Assembly: GCF_036884655.1 (NCBI RefSeq)
Contig: NC_088357.1
Location: 42,850,001 to 42,914,000, forward strand
Length of the DNA stretch: 64,000 bases
Direction: 5' to 3'
Source: Musa acuminata AAA Group
Taxonomy: Eukaryota > Streptophyta > Magnoliopsida > Zingiberales > Musaceae
Each line of letters opens with the position of its first letter. Position 1 is the stretch's first letter. This document shows, in pieces, positions 24,351-37,600 of the stretch. Made by a program: the position numbers and the translations under genes. The notes under the pieces are model-generated. The model searched no databases. It was not told where the DNA came from and saw only the letters and a list, made by a program, of their open reading frames with translations.

Positions 24351-25418
24351 ATGAAGGTGGAGGGGAGTCCGTCCTGCGAGTCGTGCCGGTCGGCGCCGAG
24401 CACGGTGTACTGCCGCGCAGACGCCGCCGCCCTCTGCGCCACCTGCGACGCCAGCATCCACTCCGCCAACCTGCTCGCCCGCCGCCACCAACGTGTCCCG
24501 GTCCTCCTCGCCCTGGCCGGCGGGGGCCTCGTCGTCCGCCCCAGCCTCACCCTCCCCTACCACATCGGCGTCCCGGTGGGCCTCGACGAATCGGAGCGCG
24601 AGGGCGACGAAGAGGAGGAGGCTGCCTCCTGGCTAATGCTCGATCCTGTGAAGGGCAACGGCCAGGGCGCCGCGGCGCTCCCGCCATTCGCCGAGGTCGA
24701 CGAGTTCTTGGACCTCGTTGGGTACAACGCCGGCGAGAATCAAGGATCGGAGTGTTGCAATGGCCCCATGCAGCAGCAGCAGTTGCAGTACAGCTATGAG
24801 ACGAGCGAGGAAAGCGAGTGTTTGGTGCCAAACGAGCTGCATCAGCATCAACAGAGCTTGCAGATGGAGCATGGTGCCTCCAATGGGCTCAATTACTCTG
24901 TAAGTTGCTTCTTGGACCAAAACGTTATTGCTTTCATTATTATCCCAATTATATGACAATATCTAAACCACATCTGTTTTAGATTATCCTAAATGTTCAT
25001 GAGATTTCATTGCTATTTTTAGTGCGAAAAATATTGTAGATTTCACTGAGATCATTCTCTTCTTCTCTCTTCTCCAATCTACATCTTCTAGGTTTCCTTG
25101 TCATCAGTGGATGCAAGTGTTGTGCCGGATACATCCAACACATCTCACATTCGAGCATCCAAAGGAACCATACATCTCTTCTCACCACGGTTCAATCCCA
25201 TGGACAGAGAAGCCAGGGTCATGAGGTACAGGGAGAAGAGGAAGGCGAGGAAGTTTGAGAAGACCGTCAGGTATGCCTCGAGAAAGGCATATGCTGAAAC
25301 CAGGCCTCGGATCAAAGGCCGCTTCGCGAAGAAATCGGATGCGGAGCTCGAAGTGGATCATATGTTCTCTGCTGCGGTTTTGGCTGATTCAAGCTTTGGT
25401 GTAGTCCCGTCGTTTTGA
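24351..25418 (+). CDS. CONSTANS-like zinc-finger protein with one B-box and a CCT domain
   Basis: Two exons, 24351-24899 and 25092-25418, 291 residues. The B-box (residues 9-46) has the full zinc ligand set C9, C12, C21, D24, C29, C32, H37, H46. No second B-box follows. An acidic/Gln-rich middle (about 80-185) is the usual activation region, and the CCT domain (about 222-264, [19 protein letters not shown]) near the C-terminus carries the nuclear localisation signal and binds NF-Y/DNA. CONSTANS-like proteins act in photoperiod and light signalling in the nucleus. The intron position between middle region and CCT is typical. The B-box starts like box 1 of CONSTANS but ends [15 protein letters not shown] like box 2, suggesting loss of the interval between the two boxes. 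Confidence 0.93.
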
Positions 25419-26249
25419 TTCATCTGCAAGAACTCCTGTTGTTAATTTCCGGTTCGAACAAGATGCAATCTTTGATAATTTATATGATGATTCATTATCT
25501 AATGACCAGTGATAGATGTGAAGATTTCCAACCAGAAGAACAGAAGATTTGTTTTGGATCAAATTGGTCTCTGATACAACTCAGGGAGAAGCTATCATGC
25601 ACTTGTCCACTTGAACTGTGTTGAAAGTAGTATAACTTGCAGACATGTAGGCAGTGCAGCATGTTATCCATCAGTGCCAGAAAAGAAGAGCATCAGAACA
25701 TGACAATTCTGAGCTGTTTTCTTTTGTTGATGTTTAATTCTTTGTGCCAATGTTTCTGAGTATTTGGTGTTTTGAGTGAAACTTTCACCAAGAACAGCCA
25801 TCCAAATTGCCAAGCATTCCATGTTCAGTAATCATATTTGTTACTTGGTTTCATCTACCAAATGCCCACTAAATTATTCTAGTTGAAAAAGAAGGTTTAA
25901 CACACAAGACAATAGCTAATCAGATTACAGTAATCTCAAGCCTTTGAACTGAACACTGGCAAGAAGTATGAAATTTTTAGGGCAATATGCAGAGGAACTC
26001 AAACAAGCAATCACAGTATCAGATTCGGGATGAATGCAATCACCGTATCTCTTCAAATTGGTTGACTTGTGATTTATATTGTCAGTAGCTGTAAGCCTAC
26101 AAAAAAGTGCATATGCCCAAAACAGGAGTGACTTTTGCCTTCCCCTTCATGTCGTCACCTGTTGAACTCATCTTGCTGACAGGATTTATGTCCTCAACCC
26201 TGTCACCTCCTCGAATCTAATCCAAGAAGTAATTCCCCTAGAAAGATGC
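25419..26249. other. convergent 3' flanks of the CO-like and HSP90C genes
   Basis: The two genes face each other; about 830 bp separate the stop codons. It should contain both 3' UTRs. No further gene is supported. Confidence 0.5.
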
Positions 26250-29200
26250 TTAATCCTTCCAAGGATCATTCTCTGTCCTCACTTCTGAGGGCTCAACCAC
26301 CTCTGCCTCTGTCGCATCTGAAGAGACAGCTTCGGCGCTTGTTGCCTCGGCTCCTTCTGCTGCTTCCTCTGATTCTGATCTTCCCCATCTTCCACCAAGA
26401 GCAATGCCCATCATCTCATATATTTTGTTGCCCAGTTCAGCAGGGCTGTCAGGCTGAATCATATCATCTTGTTATGAACACGAAAAGAAGGCAGCAAATT
26501 TATAAAGAAAAATGTGAACTGAAGAGGTCGAAATGACTTACGATATAGCCACTCGAGATCAGAGCCGTATCATACAATAAATCCACTGCCCTCTTTGCTT
26601 CTGTGCTGCTTGAGTCATTCTTGCATGCAGCCTGCAATTGTACGACAGTTCAAGTGAAATACTGCAACTACAAACTAAAGTCTCTTCGCCATAATAATTG
26701 TTTCTGCAGAACTTAAAATGATATGCAGCAATTCCTTGTGTGTCAAAAATTGTCTTCACATCAAACAATGACAATTAACAGCATATCACAAGTCTTACAT
26801 TCAAGTCTTTAATGATGGGGTGCTCAGGATTGATCTCTAAGATTCTTCTCCCTCTCATGAACTCTAAACTTGATGTATCTCCGAGTGTCTGTGCTTTCAT
26901 GAGTCTAGAAAAGACAGGCATTCACGAGTCTGTGCTAGAAATGACAGGAAAGATGGTCATTAAATCAACTAGGCAAACAAGACTACCTTTCCATGTTTGC
27001 TGACCATCCAAACTTGCCAGAAACAAGTACACATGGTGAAGAGCTAAGCCTCTTAGAAATTTGGACTTTTGCTACCTTATCACCAAGCTGCTGTTTCATC
27101 CAATCACATAGAAGATTGTACTCTTGTTTGTCTTCTCTCTCCTTCACCTCATCCTCATCGCCTGTATCAGAAATTTCCATCATCAACACACGGCAAAAGC
27201 CAATAATCCAAATGCCAGTGATACAGAAAGCATAAGTACTTCCCCAAGAAAATATACTAAATGCAGAAAACTGACCTAATTCTAGGTCTTCTTTGCTGAT
27301 ATCAGCAAACTTCTTTTCTTTGTATGACTGAAGATTCTGTATAGCAACTTCATCAATAGGTTCCACAAGATATAACACCTGCAGATAAAATATGATCACA
27401 ACAATTTCATATATTAAAATATCTGATTATATATTTGAAGCTAAATACCTACTTCAATATCCTTTTGAACAAGCTTCTCCAGAAAGGGGGCAGTTTTGGC
27501 ACTTTTAAGGCTGTCTGTTGCCAAGTAATATATAGCCTTCTGGTTCTCACCCATATTTTCCACATATTGATCCAAGCTTATCAAATCTTCCTCACTCTTG
27601 GAAGAGTAAAAGCGCAGCAAAGGTGCCAGTCGCTTGTGATTTCCTGAATCCTCAATACAACCCAATTTTAGAAGCTTGCCAAAATTCTCCCAGAATTTCT
27701 TATAGTCCTGCAACAGAATGACATGATTAATTAAAAGATACCCAAAATGAAATTACAAAAGACCGTATTGTCCATTCAAACAGCCTACCTCTTTGTTTTC
27801 ATTCTCAGATAACTCTTGAATCATGTCAAATGTCTTCCTAACTAGCCTCTTTCGCATAATTCTTACCTGTAGTGAACAAGGAGAGTAGTTTGTAAAAGCA
27901 GCCTGGAATACATATTTTACTTTCTACAAGCTACCATAGGCATTGTGCATAAAAATAATGAAACTTACAATTCGACTTTCTTGGAGAATCTCCCGAGAAA
28001 CATTTAGAGGAAGGTCATCTGAATCAACCACACCCTTCACAAAACTCAAGTACCGAGGAAACTGTAATTTTGGTTTTATGATCAGCATATTGAGACAGGT
28101 ATAAAAAAATGTAACTTGTTCATAGTACAATATGACCACAAACATCTGAAAATAAGCAAGAAGTTAATTTATACTTACCAGCTCACCATCAAAATCATCA
28201 GAAATAAATACACGTTTGACATACAAGCGTATATTTTTGGTCTTGGGATTTATTATATCCTCATTGTTTAGAGGTGCCATTCCAGGAATGTAGAGAACGC
28301 TTCTAAATTCCACCTCACCCTGTTCAGTTTAGATATTATGCCAAATCTGACAATGAGATGATGATATTTCTTTTCTCTTTTGAAAGTCCTCATGGTAGTA
28401 AGTACCTCAGTGGTGAAGTGGGTGTAAGCAACAGGATCCAGGAACTCATTGAATGTCTTCTTGTAGAACTCATTATATTCATTTTTCTCAACCTCCTTTT
28501 GATTCCGCATCTAAGCATTGACAGGATGAGACTAACTTTAAAAAAGCTAGTTAAAGATGCTAAGGATAAAGAAACCCAGGGCACCTAAGGCATGGATTGC
28601 AACTTCAAAAAGGAAGAATTTTGATGTTACCCATATAGGTTTTGTCTCATTTGCCAGTTCCCAGTCCCAATATTTCTCAGTTACAGTTTTCTTCTTCTTT
28701 TTCTTCTCATCCTGCCAATAGGCAGAAAATGTGGTCAGGCGTTGAATACAAAAACAACAATATCAGCCATCAGACTCCCTACCTCTGTTTTTGCTTCTTC
28801 TCCTTCCTTTGGGTCCTCTTCTTCCTCGACCTATCCAAAAATAATCAAACAACAAAGAGATAAGTATAAACAGATCTAAGGCAAAGGACAACAAGTTAAC
28901 AATTCTTTTCTTCACGGCTAAAACTAAACAGGCATCAAACGCACAAACACATTGTCACAATGACTTCAGCATGAAAGATCATCCAGAAAAAAAAAGCTGG
29001 CAAAGAAGAAGATCCCCACCTCCACCGTCCTTGATTTCTCCTGCCATGTATATATGGGGAAGGAGACAAACTGAGAGTAATTCTTGATCAATGCCTGGAT
29101 GCGTGTTGGGTCTGCAAATTCAAATTTTTCATCCTCCTGCAAATTGAACAAAAGTTTTAGACCACTGAACACACTGAAATAACAAGTTGGGAAAGAGAAG

Positions 29201-32109
29201 AATGGAGAAGGGGGTCTATACTCGTAAAAACAGGGTGATCTGAGTTCCACGCTTTATGAACTTCTCAGGATCAGTCTCTTCTCTTATCCCATATGAACTA
29301 CTATCTGCTAATGCTTCCCACACATACTGTTTATCAGACTTCGGACTTTTTGTTGACACCACAACCTGTTCATCAGTTAGATATAATTGCTTAGAACATG
29401 GAATGATAGTCAAACATCATTCTAACAATCAAGTTTTTTACACAACAAATAACATAAAAAGTTACCCGCTCAGCAACAAGGAAAGCTGAATAAAATCCGA
29501 CACCAAACTGGCCAATCAAACCATTGTCTGTCCCAACATCTTTGTTCTCCTGCACATCATTCATCAACCAATCATCAACAGAGGTTCAGATAAAACAGAA
29601 GATTCTGAATGATAAGCATGCAACCTCCGAATATGCAAAAGTTTACAAATGACCAAGCTGATGTAACAGTATGATAAAACCTTAGAAAACAGAAAATAAA
29701 GCAGATACCTTGAGAGCATTCAAAAACCTTGATGTTCCACTCTGAGCAATAGTCCCAAGGCAATCAATTAGCTCTTCTTTGGTCATTCCAATACCAGTAT
29801 CTCTGCCAGTTCAAACAACTAATTTTACTAATTGTTCAGTTTGAATATGGGGGCAAAATGTGCAGAAATGCAAAGTACGTTATCGCAATAGTTCCATTAT
29901 CTGGATCAGGCTTGACCCGTATCTCCAAGTCACCAGCATCACCAAGTAATGAGGAATCTGTCACACTCAAAAACCTCAACTTGTCCAAAGCATCGCTTGC
30001 GTTGCTGCAGACACAGAATATCACCAAATAAAACCACAACATGGAAACATGCTAAAAACAACCTTAAGACAACAACATTTCAACAATATGAAAGAAAGAG
30101 AAAATTGTAGCCTCCCAAGAACCTGAACCTACTGTGCATGACGATATTTGGTCTACCGGCCAGTAGTCAAGTATAAAAACCAAAGCTTCCTCAAATGACA
30201 GTAAACAAATTCATTCACTTTTTGCTAAAATGGCATGGACAATGGAGGGTTAAGCAATATAAAGCACAGACATATCATATCTCCCTGTAGGACATGAAAC
30301 AACAATGAAACGACAGAAAATGCATAAGCCAACCTTACAAGCTCCCTAAGAAACACCTCCTTGTGGCTGTACAAACTATGAACAATCAAGTCCAATAGGC
30401 GGCTGACCTGCATTTAACCAAGGTATAGAAATAAGTTAAACATAAAAGACTACACGAAACTAGGAAGTATTAAATCTATCGACAACAACTAACTTTTGCA
30501 ACCAAGACAATCTTATAATACTCTTTTAGGCTGGGAGATTAACATTGAAGAACAACAGAACTTTGCACAAGATAAAAGTAATGGCAAAATGAAAGGTTTT
30601 ATAAGGCAATGTTCTGTAGATGGGATGCTCATAATAGCATTCTTGAAGCTTATGTCAAACATAAGATTCTAAAGCCAAATTTAACATAACTAATGCCTGT
30701 AAATCAAATATCTTTCACCAAATCAACCGAACACTAACAATTCAATAAATTTGGATGGAGATTGTTAATCACTATTGAGAAGATACACATCTCTTTGCTT
30801 AACTTTAAGTGCAGAGCAAGTTAGAAGCAGCGCTGTCTGCACCAAAGACTCAACAGAAAGAAGCTAAGTACTTGATATAAAAGCAAGGTCTGCAAACGGG
30901 CAGAATTGTCTGCCCACTTAATCAAACAGGAGTACAAACAAGATTTCCATAGGAAAGCCCTAAAACAAAGAAATCAATAAAGAACATGTAGATAATTTCA
31001 TCGTGTATGAACATGTCAAGAACAGAAAAGAATTACTTTTCTAATTACAAACAATAAAATCGATTATAAAAAAAATAAAAAAGCCAAAATGAAAATCTAA
31101 TCTCACTAGATATGATCAACAAAGCAAACTACTATCATTGTCACGATCCAGCCGGACGGGATAACTAGCCTGTCAACTTCGTTAAACCCAAACTACTAGT
31201 CAATATGCTCAAGCTAAAGTTGATAGTAGTACACCCATCAGATTCTTATAAGTCGATATTAGTTTTGTCCATTTCCAATGTGAAACTAATCTGGATGTTC
31301 CAGACTCTCCCACTTAATAGGTTAATATCTTCGTCAAGGCCTAATATAACCTAGATCAAACCATTACATGGTGCATATGAAGCGTAAATCAATAGTGACT
31401 CCATGTCGTGATGAATCCTAGACGTCACAAGTATCTTTTTTTTACTCGAGTCCCCTCAAGCTCTGATATCAAATGTCACTACCCAACTAACTAATCTGTT
31501 AATTTCGTTGAACCCAAACCACTGACCAAAATAAGGATAATAATGCATCTGTTAGACTTTTGTCAATCTTAATCTTACCTACTTGGACTAATGGACTAAT
31601 GAATTACATTCCTCTAACACAAAAATCTTATTTTGTGTCAAACATACCAGAAAAGATTCAAGCTTCTCCGCTCCACAGGTTAAAAAATCGCAACTTTCAT
31701 GATTAAACAAAGACGGAAAATAAATCAGAATAAAACAAGCCAAGCAAAAGCATGAAGGAGACCTAAATGGACAATCTGCAAAACAAAATGATGGATAAAG
31801 GGCAGAAGGGAGAATATGGAAGAAACAAAGACACACCTCGGCCTGGTACTCAAACTTCTCCCCCGAAGCCTCCTCGGATTCTTTCTCAGCGACGGCCGCC
31901 TCGCACCGGACGCGCATCCAGCGCTCCCTCCTCTCCGCCTTGCAACTCAGACCCGACACCGGAAATGAAATCCCGGAGCCGAGAGGTTGCGGAAGAAACG
32001 AGGTCCGGAACCTCAGAGCTCGGGCGGAATTCGACCTCAAAGGGATCGAAAGACGATGGAGGGAGACCGTAAACGTACTGCCCAAGCTCTGGGTTAGAAC
32101 GGGCGCCAT
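26250..32109 (-). CDS. HSP90-5: plastid-type heat shock protein 90 (HSP90C / HSP90-5)
   Basis: ATP-dependent chaperone of the chloroplast stroma. Nineteen exons: 32109-31837, 30407-30334, 30004-29879, 29802-29709, 29549-29466, 29365-29222, 29136-29020, 28830-28783, 28711-28631, 28510-28406, 28319-28179, 28061-27969, 27866-27789, 27707-27453, 27378-27276, 27161-26987, 26904-26799, 26631-26542, 26453-26250; 796 residues, all frames close. Residues 1 to about 70 are a Ser/Arg-rich transit peptide. The N-terminal ATPase shows [26 protein letters not shown] and [15 protein letters not shown]; a charged linker (EEEEDPKE to KKKKKK) leads to the middle domain ([15 protein letters not shown]), and the C-terminus ends acidic with DPWKD as in plant plastid HSP90. 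Length fits the family. Intron 1 (1.4 kb) carries a TRIM-like element. Confidence 0.96.
31139..31619 (-). mobile_element. TRIM-like miniature LTR retroelement in HSP90C intron 1
   Basis: Reading the minus strand, an LTR-like segment begins TGTTAGAGGAATG at 31619 and ends GTAGTGACA; it is followed at once by TTTGATATCAGAGC (about 31468-31455), close to the initiator-tRNA-Met primer-binding site TGGTATCAGAGC. A purine tract (AGTGGGAGAG) then precedes a second segment ending GATCGTGACA at 31139. Both LTR-like parts share the block GTTTGGGTT-AACGAA. Total about 480 bp with no coding capacity fits a terminal-repeat retrotransposon in miniature. No clean target-site duplication was seen. Confidence 0.65.
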
Positions 32110-32231
32110 GGATTCGTCGGATTCCCCGTCCCTCTTCTCTTCTGCCTTGATGCTCGGGCAAGGAACAGTCGAGAGGCTTTTGGATAGGAAGGCGAGAGAA
32201 GAAATGAAGGCTTTGGGTAAAGAAATGGGAA

Positions 32232-32252
32232 ACTTATAGACGCTTCTAGAAC
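32232..32252 (-). promoter_or_regulatory. heat-shock element next to TATA box of HSP90C
   Basis: On the minus strand the order is TTCTAGAA (32251-32244), a further imperfect unit GTC, then TATAAG at 32237-32232, about 125 bp before the HSP90C start codon. TTCnnGAA is the core heat-shock-factor binding unit; its placement a few bases upstream of the TATA box matches heat-inducible plant promoters. Confidence 0.8.
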
Positions 32253-32259
32253 AATGGGT

Positions 32260-32568
32260 TAGGGTAATGCTAAAAACAAGGAGAGTTTGGAAATAACATA
32301 TTTGCCCCTGTAATTTTAATATTATATATATTCTTCAAAATTTTAGATTGTGGATATATTGTTTTCATATAATTAAGTTTTATATATGTCATTTATGATA
32401 AACTACTAGTAATCATATTTATTATTAAATTTAAAATATTAATATTTTAAGTTCCTAAATAGTTTTATTATTTTTTTATCAATTATTTTTTTTAATAATT
32501 TTGAAATAGTTGTGTTGTTAGCCAACCAATGGAGATTGACTACCATAACATACTTGTTAATTTTGCAT

Positions 32569-32607
<39 letters not shown>

Positions 32608-34600
32608 GTAATTTTGTCTATCGAAAATAATTTCTTAGATAAATACCTTTAGGGAGATGACAGACGAATTAGAAATAATATTTTTAATACCGCTTTATAC
32701 CAAATTTATCGAAATTCCTGAACAAATAACAAAAAAATAAATATAAATTTTATATGTAGTCAATTGATATTTAAAATATTACTCTAAACAATTACCTATG
32801 TTCTTATTATTGTATTTTGTAGAGAGAGAGAGAGGAAGCAGGCGTGAGGCTCATTTCAAATTCTCAAAGGATAAAATTTGAGTACTTTTTATCACATAGA
32901 TGATGAATGACTGAGAAGAATTACAAACTTATTACAGGATTTATTTTACATTTTCTTCTTAAAAGATATAGACAATAATTCTTTGAAGTATTTAAACGGA
33001 ATGAACTCATTTCGATTTTCCAGAGATAAACTCATTTTTTTCTGAATTTTTAGAACTCTTATTTTGTTTCCTATCATTAGGAAGTCCAAAAGGTGGCCAT
33101 TTGTTACTTCTGAGCTATCTAAAATATTTTTTTTGTTTTCTATTTCCTTAAAGAAATTTTGTTCCACAAGTTTGGTCACTACTAACTCTAATCTGTGTAA
33201 AAATCCTTATCTCATATATAAAAAATGTAATGAAAAAGGTAGTTTAATCAAACTTCTGAGGTAACTATCCAAAGAAAGAACATGAAACAAGCATGAAGCC
33301 TAAGTTTTGGGGTAAAACCTGGAAATATGGAGAATTAAAGCACTGTTTGATGTTAAGACTTTGACAAATGTTATTCCATTGTATGATTAAGAGAGGATCA
33401 AATCTGTGTTCAGATGTTACCACAACAATGCTCATAAGGTTCTCATGAACCACATGCAGAAGATTTATGTGGTGCAGTAGTTTAGCTATTGAGGATAGAA
33501 AGAGCTTAGGAAATGTACATGGGATTTCTTTTGGGCCTTTTTTTCTTATGGAGCTTCAGATAGAAGGAACAGATCAATTAAATGATCATGTTCTGCCTGT
33601 CACGGAGAAAAAGAGCAATCAACACTGCAAAGCCCCCAAGTTCATCACTGAAATTGGGAATATTGAAAGAACAGGTACGACTCAAGTTTGAGGAAAAACC
33701 AAAAAACCTCACCATATAATACAGATGAAGACTGCTCAGTTGATAGACTAATAACAGGTAATCATGCAAAGGATTTTTTTTTTCTTTCTTTTCTGGGTTC
33801 TATATGCATTACTGAAATGTCATATTACAAGTTTTTGTTATTATCATTTGATATATGAAGTCAGATAAGTTAGCAAATCATATTGTGGAGAAGATATTTT
33901 GAATAACCTATTCAGCAAAGCAGCAAATGACAAAGGTTGTGTGAGAGACTTCTGATGCATATGTAACACAGTACTTGTACAAGGAGGCAAACAGCCATGC
34001 AGAACTTAGCCACCGATTGGACCATATGATTTGCCTTTGGTCTCTAGTTTCATTTCTGGAAAAGCATTCTCACATCAATTGATGTTGATCGGATAGAAAT
34101 GGATCATCTCCTACATTCATAGTTTGGTAAGAGCAATTTGACTTAAAAGGATAGCTTGAAAAACACAGAACACAACAGGATGCAAGAGACTGCTAATTTT
34201 ATTAAGTACAGATCCTATGGAAAGCATTGCTTATGTTTGCACTCCACTGGACAATATATAAGAGAAAATTTGCATTTATGGGAGATAAGTGGCAAAAACA
34301 ACTCAAAATTATCGATTCTTGAATAAACACGGATAAATTTCCACCACTTTAATATCCCCATACAATTAAAACAATCATTATATCAATACTCATGCAGCCA
34401 AAGGGTGGTACTAACACTGACCTTTGCACTCCTCGGCCTGAGAAGCTGGGACTCTGAAACAGTCAATATTACACAAGTTGACTGACTTTATCATTCCTCC
34501 AAATCTGCATCCATTTTAATAACTGATCAAAAGAAGTATCGTGTAACCAAAACTATCAAATATAAATGGATAATTGCCATAAACTTATGCATGATACATA
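32260..34600. other. intergenic spacer between HSP90C and the ABHD17-type gene
   Basis: AT-rich. Holds an (AT)n microsatellite at about 32571-32605, an AG run at 32821-32834, and an 85-codon minus-strand open frame ending at 32946 that I do not recognise. The right end (from about 34000) may be the 3' flank of the hydrolase gene. Confidence 0.5.
32571..32605. repeat. (AT)n microsatellite
   Basis: About 17 AT units in spacer upstream of HSP90C. Confidence 0.95.
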
Positions 34601-34609
34601 TAACAATCT

Positions 34610-37600
34610 TTAAAAAAGAGTGTTATCAGACCGGTCAAAACTTTTCCGTGGCTTCTCTTGCTGGTCCACACAGCTTCTCGCTTTGTCAGTGACATCAAAG
34701 CTTTTTCTTGATTTTTCTTTTTTATCTGTGCTAACCCTTGGCTTCTCTCTCCTATCTGTACTGTTCCTACCCTTATCCTTACGATCAGTACTTGGCCTTG
34801 GCTTTTCCCTCCGATCCGTGCTTTTTCTCTGGAGATCCAAATGATCGGTGCTCGTACTAGGAGGATTCCGGAGAACAGAGTTCTCGGAAGATGCAGTTCT
34901 AGCTGGAGGTGCCTTTTCTATGACTGATATGAACTTCCTAAGATGTCTTATGAACTCTGGGTACAGTTCCAAATTACAGTGATTCCCTCCCTTGATCCAT
35001 AAAGGCTCATACTTTTCTTTGCAACGCTCCCAAAGCTGTTTCCCATGTGATGAATCCACAACATCATCAGCCATTCCCTGCAAACACCATATAGGCCTTT
35101 AATATCCAAATAAGCTAGGAGGAAAACCACAAGAAACATTTGCAGGTGGGGTGTGTAACATACTGGCATTTCTCAGTATGGGCTTCACAAAACAGAGAAT
35201 AAAAGATTTTGTGGCCAAGCCATATAAAGAAGATGCCTGATTAAAAGCAGCTTTAGGGGATTTTAACCACATAATCATTGACTATTAGGAGCTTATATAA
35301 ACTCAGTGATTGTAGATAAAGGCATTTCAATAATCAAAGAATCAACTTATGATACTGAGAATGTTATGGCAGAATTTTAGTGAATTTCTATAGCTTATTT
35401 ACCAAAAATCTACAATTCCAAGAGTCAGGTATTGTATAACAGGCTCATGTGATACCTTGTTCCTCAGTCCTATGACCGTAATACATGTGTTTTTCCATGA
35501 TTGACTTCAATGTCAATTTTTTTTATGCACCTGATTGTATGTGAACTACTTGTTACGCCAAACAGATATCAAACTGCAAATGAAAGAAAATATTCTTCTT
35601 GGACAACCTAGAATTTAGTATCATTAGTGAAAATGGTCCAATGCATTTAGACATTCGGTGGCCAAGTAAAAGAATATCAATGCCAGCTTAATCAAAAGTA
35701 AGTGATTTCATATCCTTTTCTAATATTATGAAAAAAAAACATTTTCTTGCATTTTGTGCTGGTCTTCGTTGCTTTTTTATGTACCATGAAATTTGGCCTA
35801 CAAAAGCATTACAAATTGCTGTTAGATTTTATCATTTTAGCTTCAGAGGAAAGATCAACACAATACTACACAGCAGTATCTAGAACATGCTATGAAAAAT
35901 CAAGAAAAGCACTCTAGCAGTGTACTTACGTGTATTACCAACACTGGACATTGGACCAAGGGAATTTTATCAATATTCTGCAGAGAATCGACAAGTCCTG
36001 TTTAAGTCCTATTGTGAGGAGAAAAATAGATTTGAACTATTGACAAGAAAAGAAATGGGAACCTTATAAATGTCAAACCAGTATGTATGCTTCACGGGAT
36101 ACATGACACGCAGACCAGACAAAATGGGACTATGGAGAACAATTGCTCTCAAGTTAGGTAAATGAGTAGCTAATTCCAATGTAGGCCCACTACCAACTGA
36201 TTGGCCATAAAGGATAACATCTTCTGCATGGATTCCATAAGATGCTTCAAGACACCTATAAGCAGCTTCTATATCTGCATAAGTATTTTGCTCACTTGGC
36301 TGCAAGCAAGGAGAGAAAAAGTGGAAAATTTTATTGTTTCACATTTCTAACAAAAGCCAAAAAAGATCATCAGTGATCATCCTACCTTTCCAGAAGACTG
36401 CCCATATCCAGAATAATCGTACCTGAAGAAAAATGATCCAAATATTTAATGGCATATTTATATATCAAAATCACCAGAGCATAGACATGCCACAGACCTG
36501 TTCGCTCACACGTACATGCACGCACACTCACTAAATCACAAACACAGTGAAAGAGGAAGAGAGAGCAGACACTTGATTTCTAAGCAAATAATCAAGGGTC
36601 AATCAAGAAGCAAAAAAACTCCAACTTGGGTTGCATGATTTGATCTCACTCTCTTAATAGATAAATACAAGAATATTTAAAAATAAAAATGTTTTAGACA
36701 ATTTTTTTTTCTTTTTCAATTACCATTTCAATTTATTTTACCATTGATTATTTGTATCATTAGATGATAAATTTCACTATATGCAGTAATAGTCAAAACA
36801 CAGGGCACATATTTCACTAGAGTTTCCCTAATAATTCAAATACCAAACTTACTTACTGCACAAAAAGAAAGTGATTAATTATGGTATTTACCATATATAT
36901 ACTAGCCAGATTAACCATTTCATAACATAAGAAGCAAACATGTACAATGAATCTACCATCCATGTCAGTTTAATATCAAAGGACTTAACAGTGATAGAGA
37001 TACCACAAAAGATTAAAACAACACCAGAGAATCTTGTCGTGCAGCAGTCTGCATATGGACTAGATGATCCTTGCTTTCATTGAGCTCTTTAAATAAATTA
37101 ATGGTGATTTTTGCTTGCAATCCTCTTCACATTGTCACATATTCTTAAAGAGCATTTATCATAAGTGTAGTTAGGGAACATTTAGTCAGTATACTATGGA
37201 TGACTTCTGTCATTCATATCCAAACTTCATCAAGCTTTAACCTATAGAATCTTGTCACTCTACAATTTTGCTATTATCAGAGCATGCTAATAAAAAAAAC
37301 ACTTTCTTGACTATTTAAAACAGCACATCAGAGACAAGTTCTGCAACATATTTGTTTCGAAATAAGTTAAACTTATTAAAAGTGGCCAAACCTGCAACCC
37401 AAACAACGATACGTCAACCTCCACATTAACAATCCCATAAAAATTGTCACCAAAATCATGATCTCTTTGTTTCTTTTTCCTTCGGTTGAAGTCATGCCAG
37501 AAGCTAAAAAACCATGAATACAAGAAAAAAAATAAAGTATATGGATTGGTACATTAAAAGGGAAGTTAACCTAATTGCAATCAACAATGGGTATGTATCG

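Noticed and set aside
24177..24959. Several long frames on both strands over CO-like exon 1
   Set aside because: GC-rich shadows; only the frame from 24351 has B-box and joins to CCT.
32946..33200. 85-codon Lys/Asn-rich minus-strand frame that resembles organellar or transposon protein in composition
   Set aside because: I could not match it to any plastid or transposon protein with confidence; composition follows the local AT bias.
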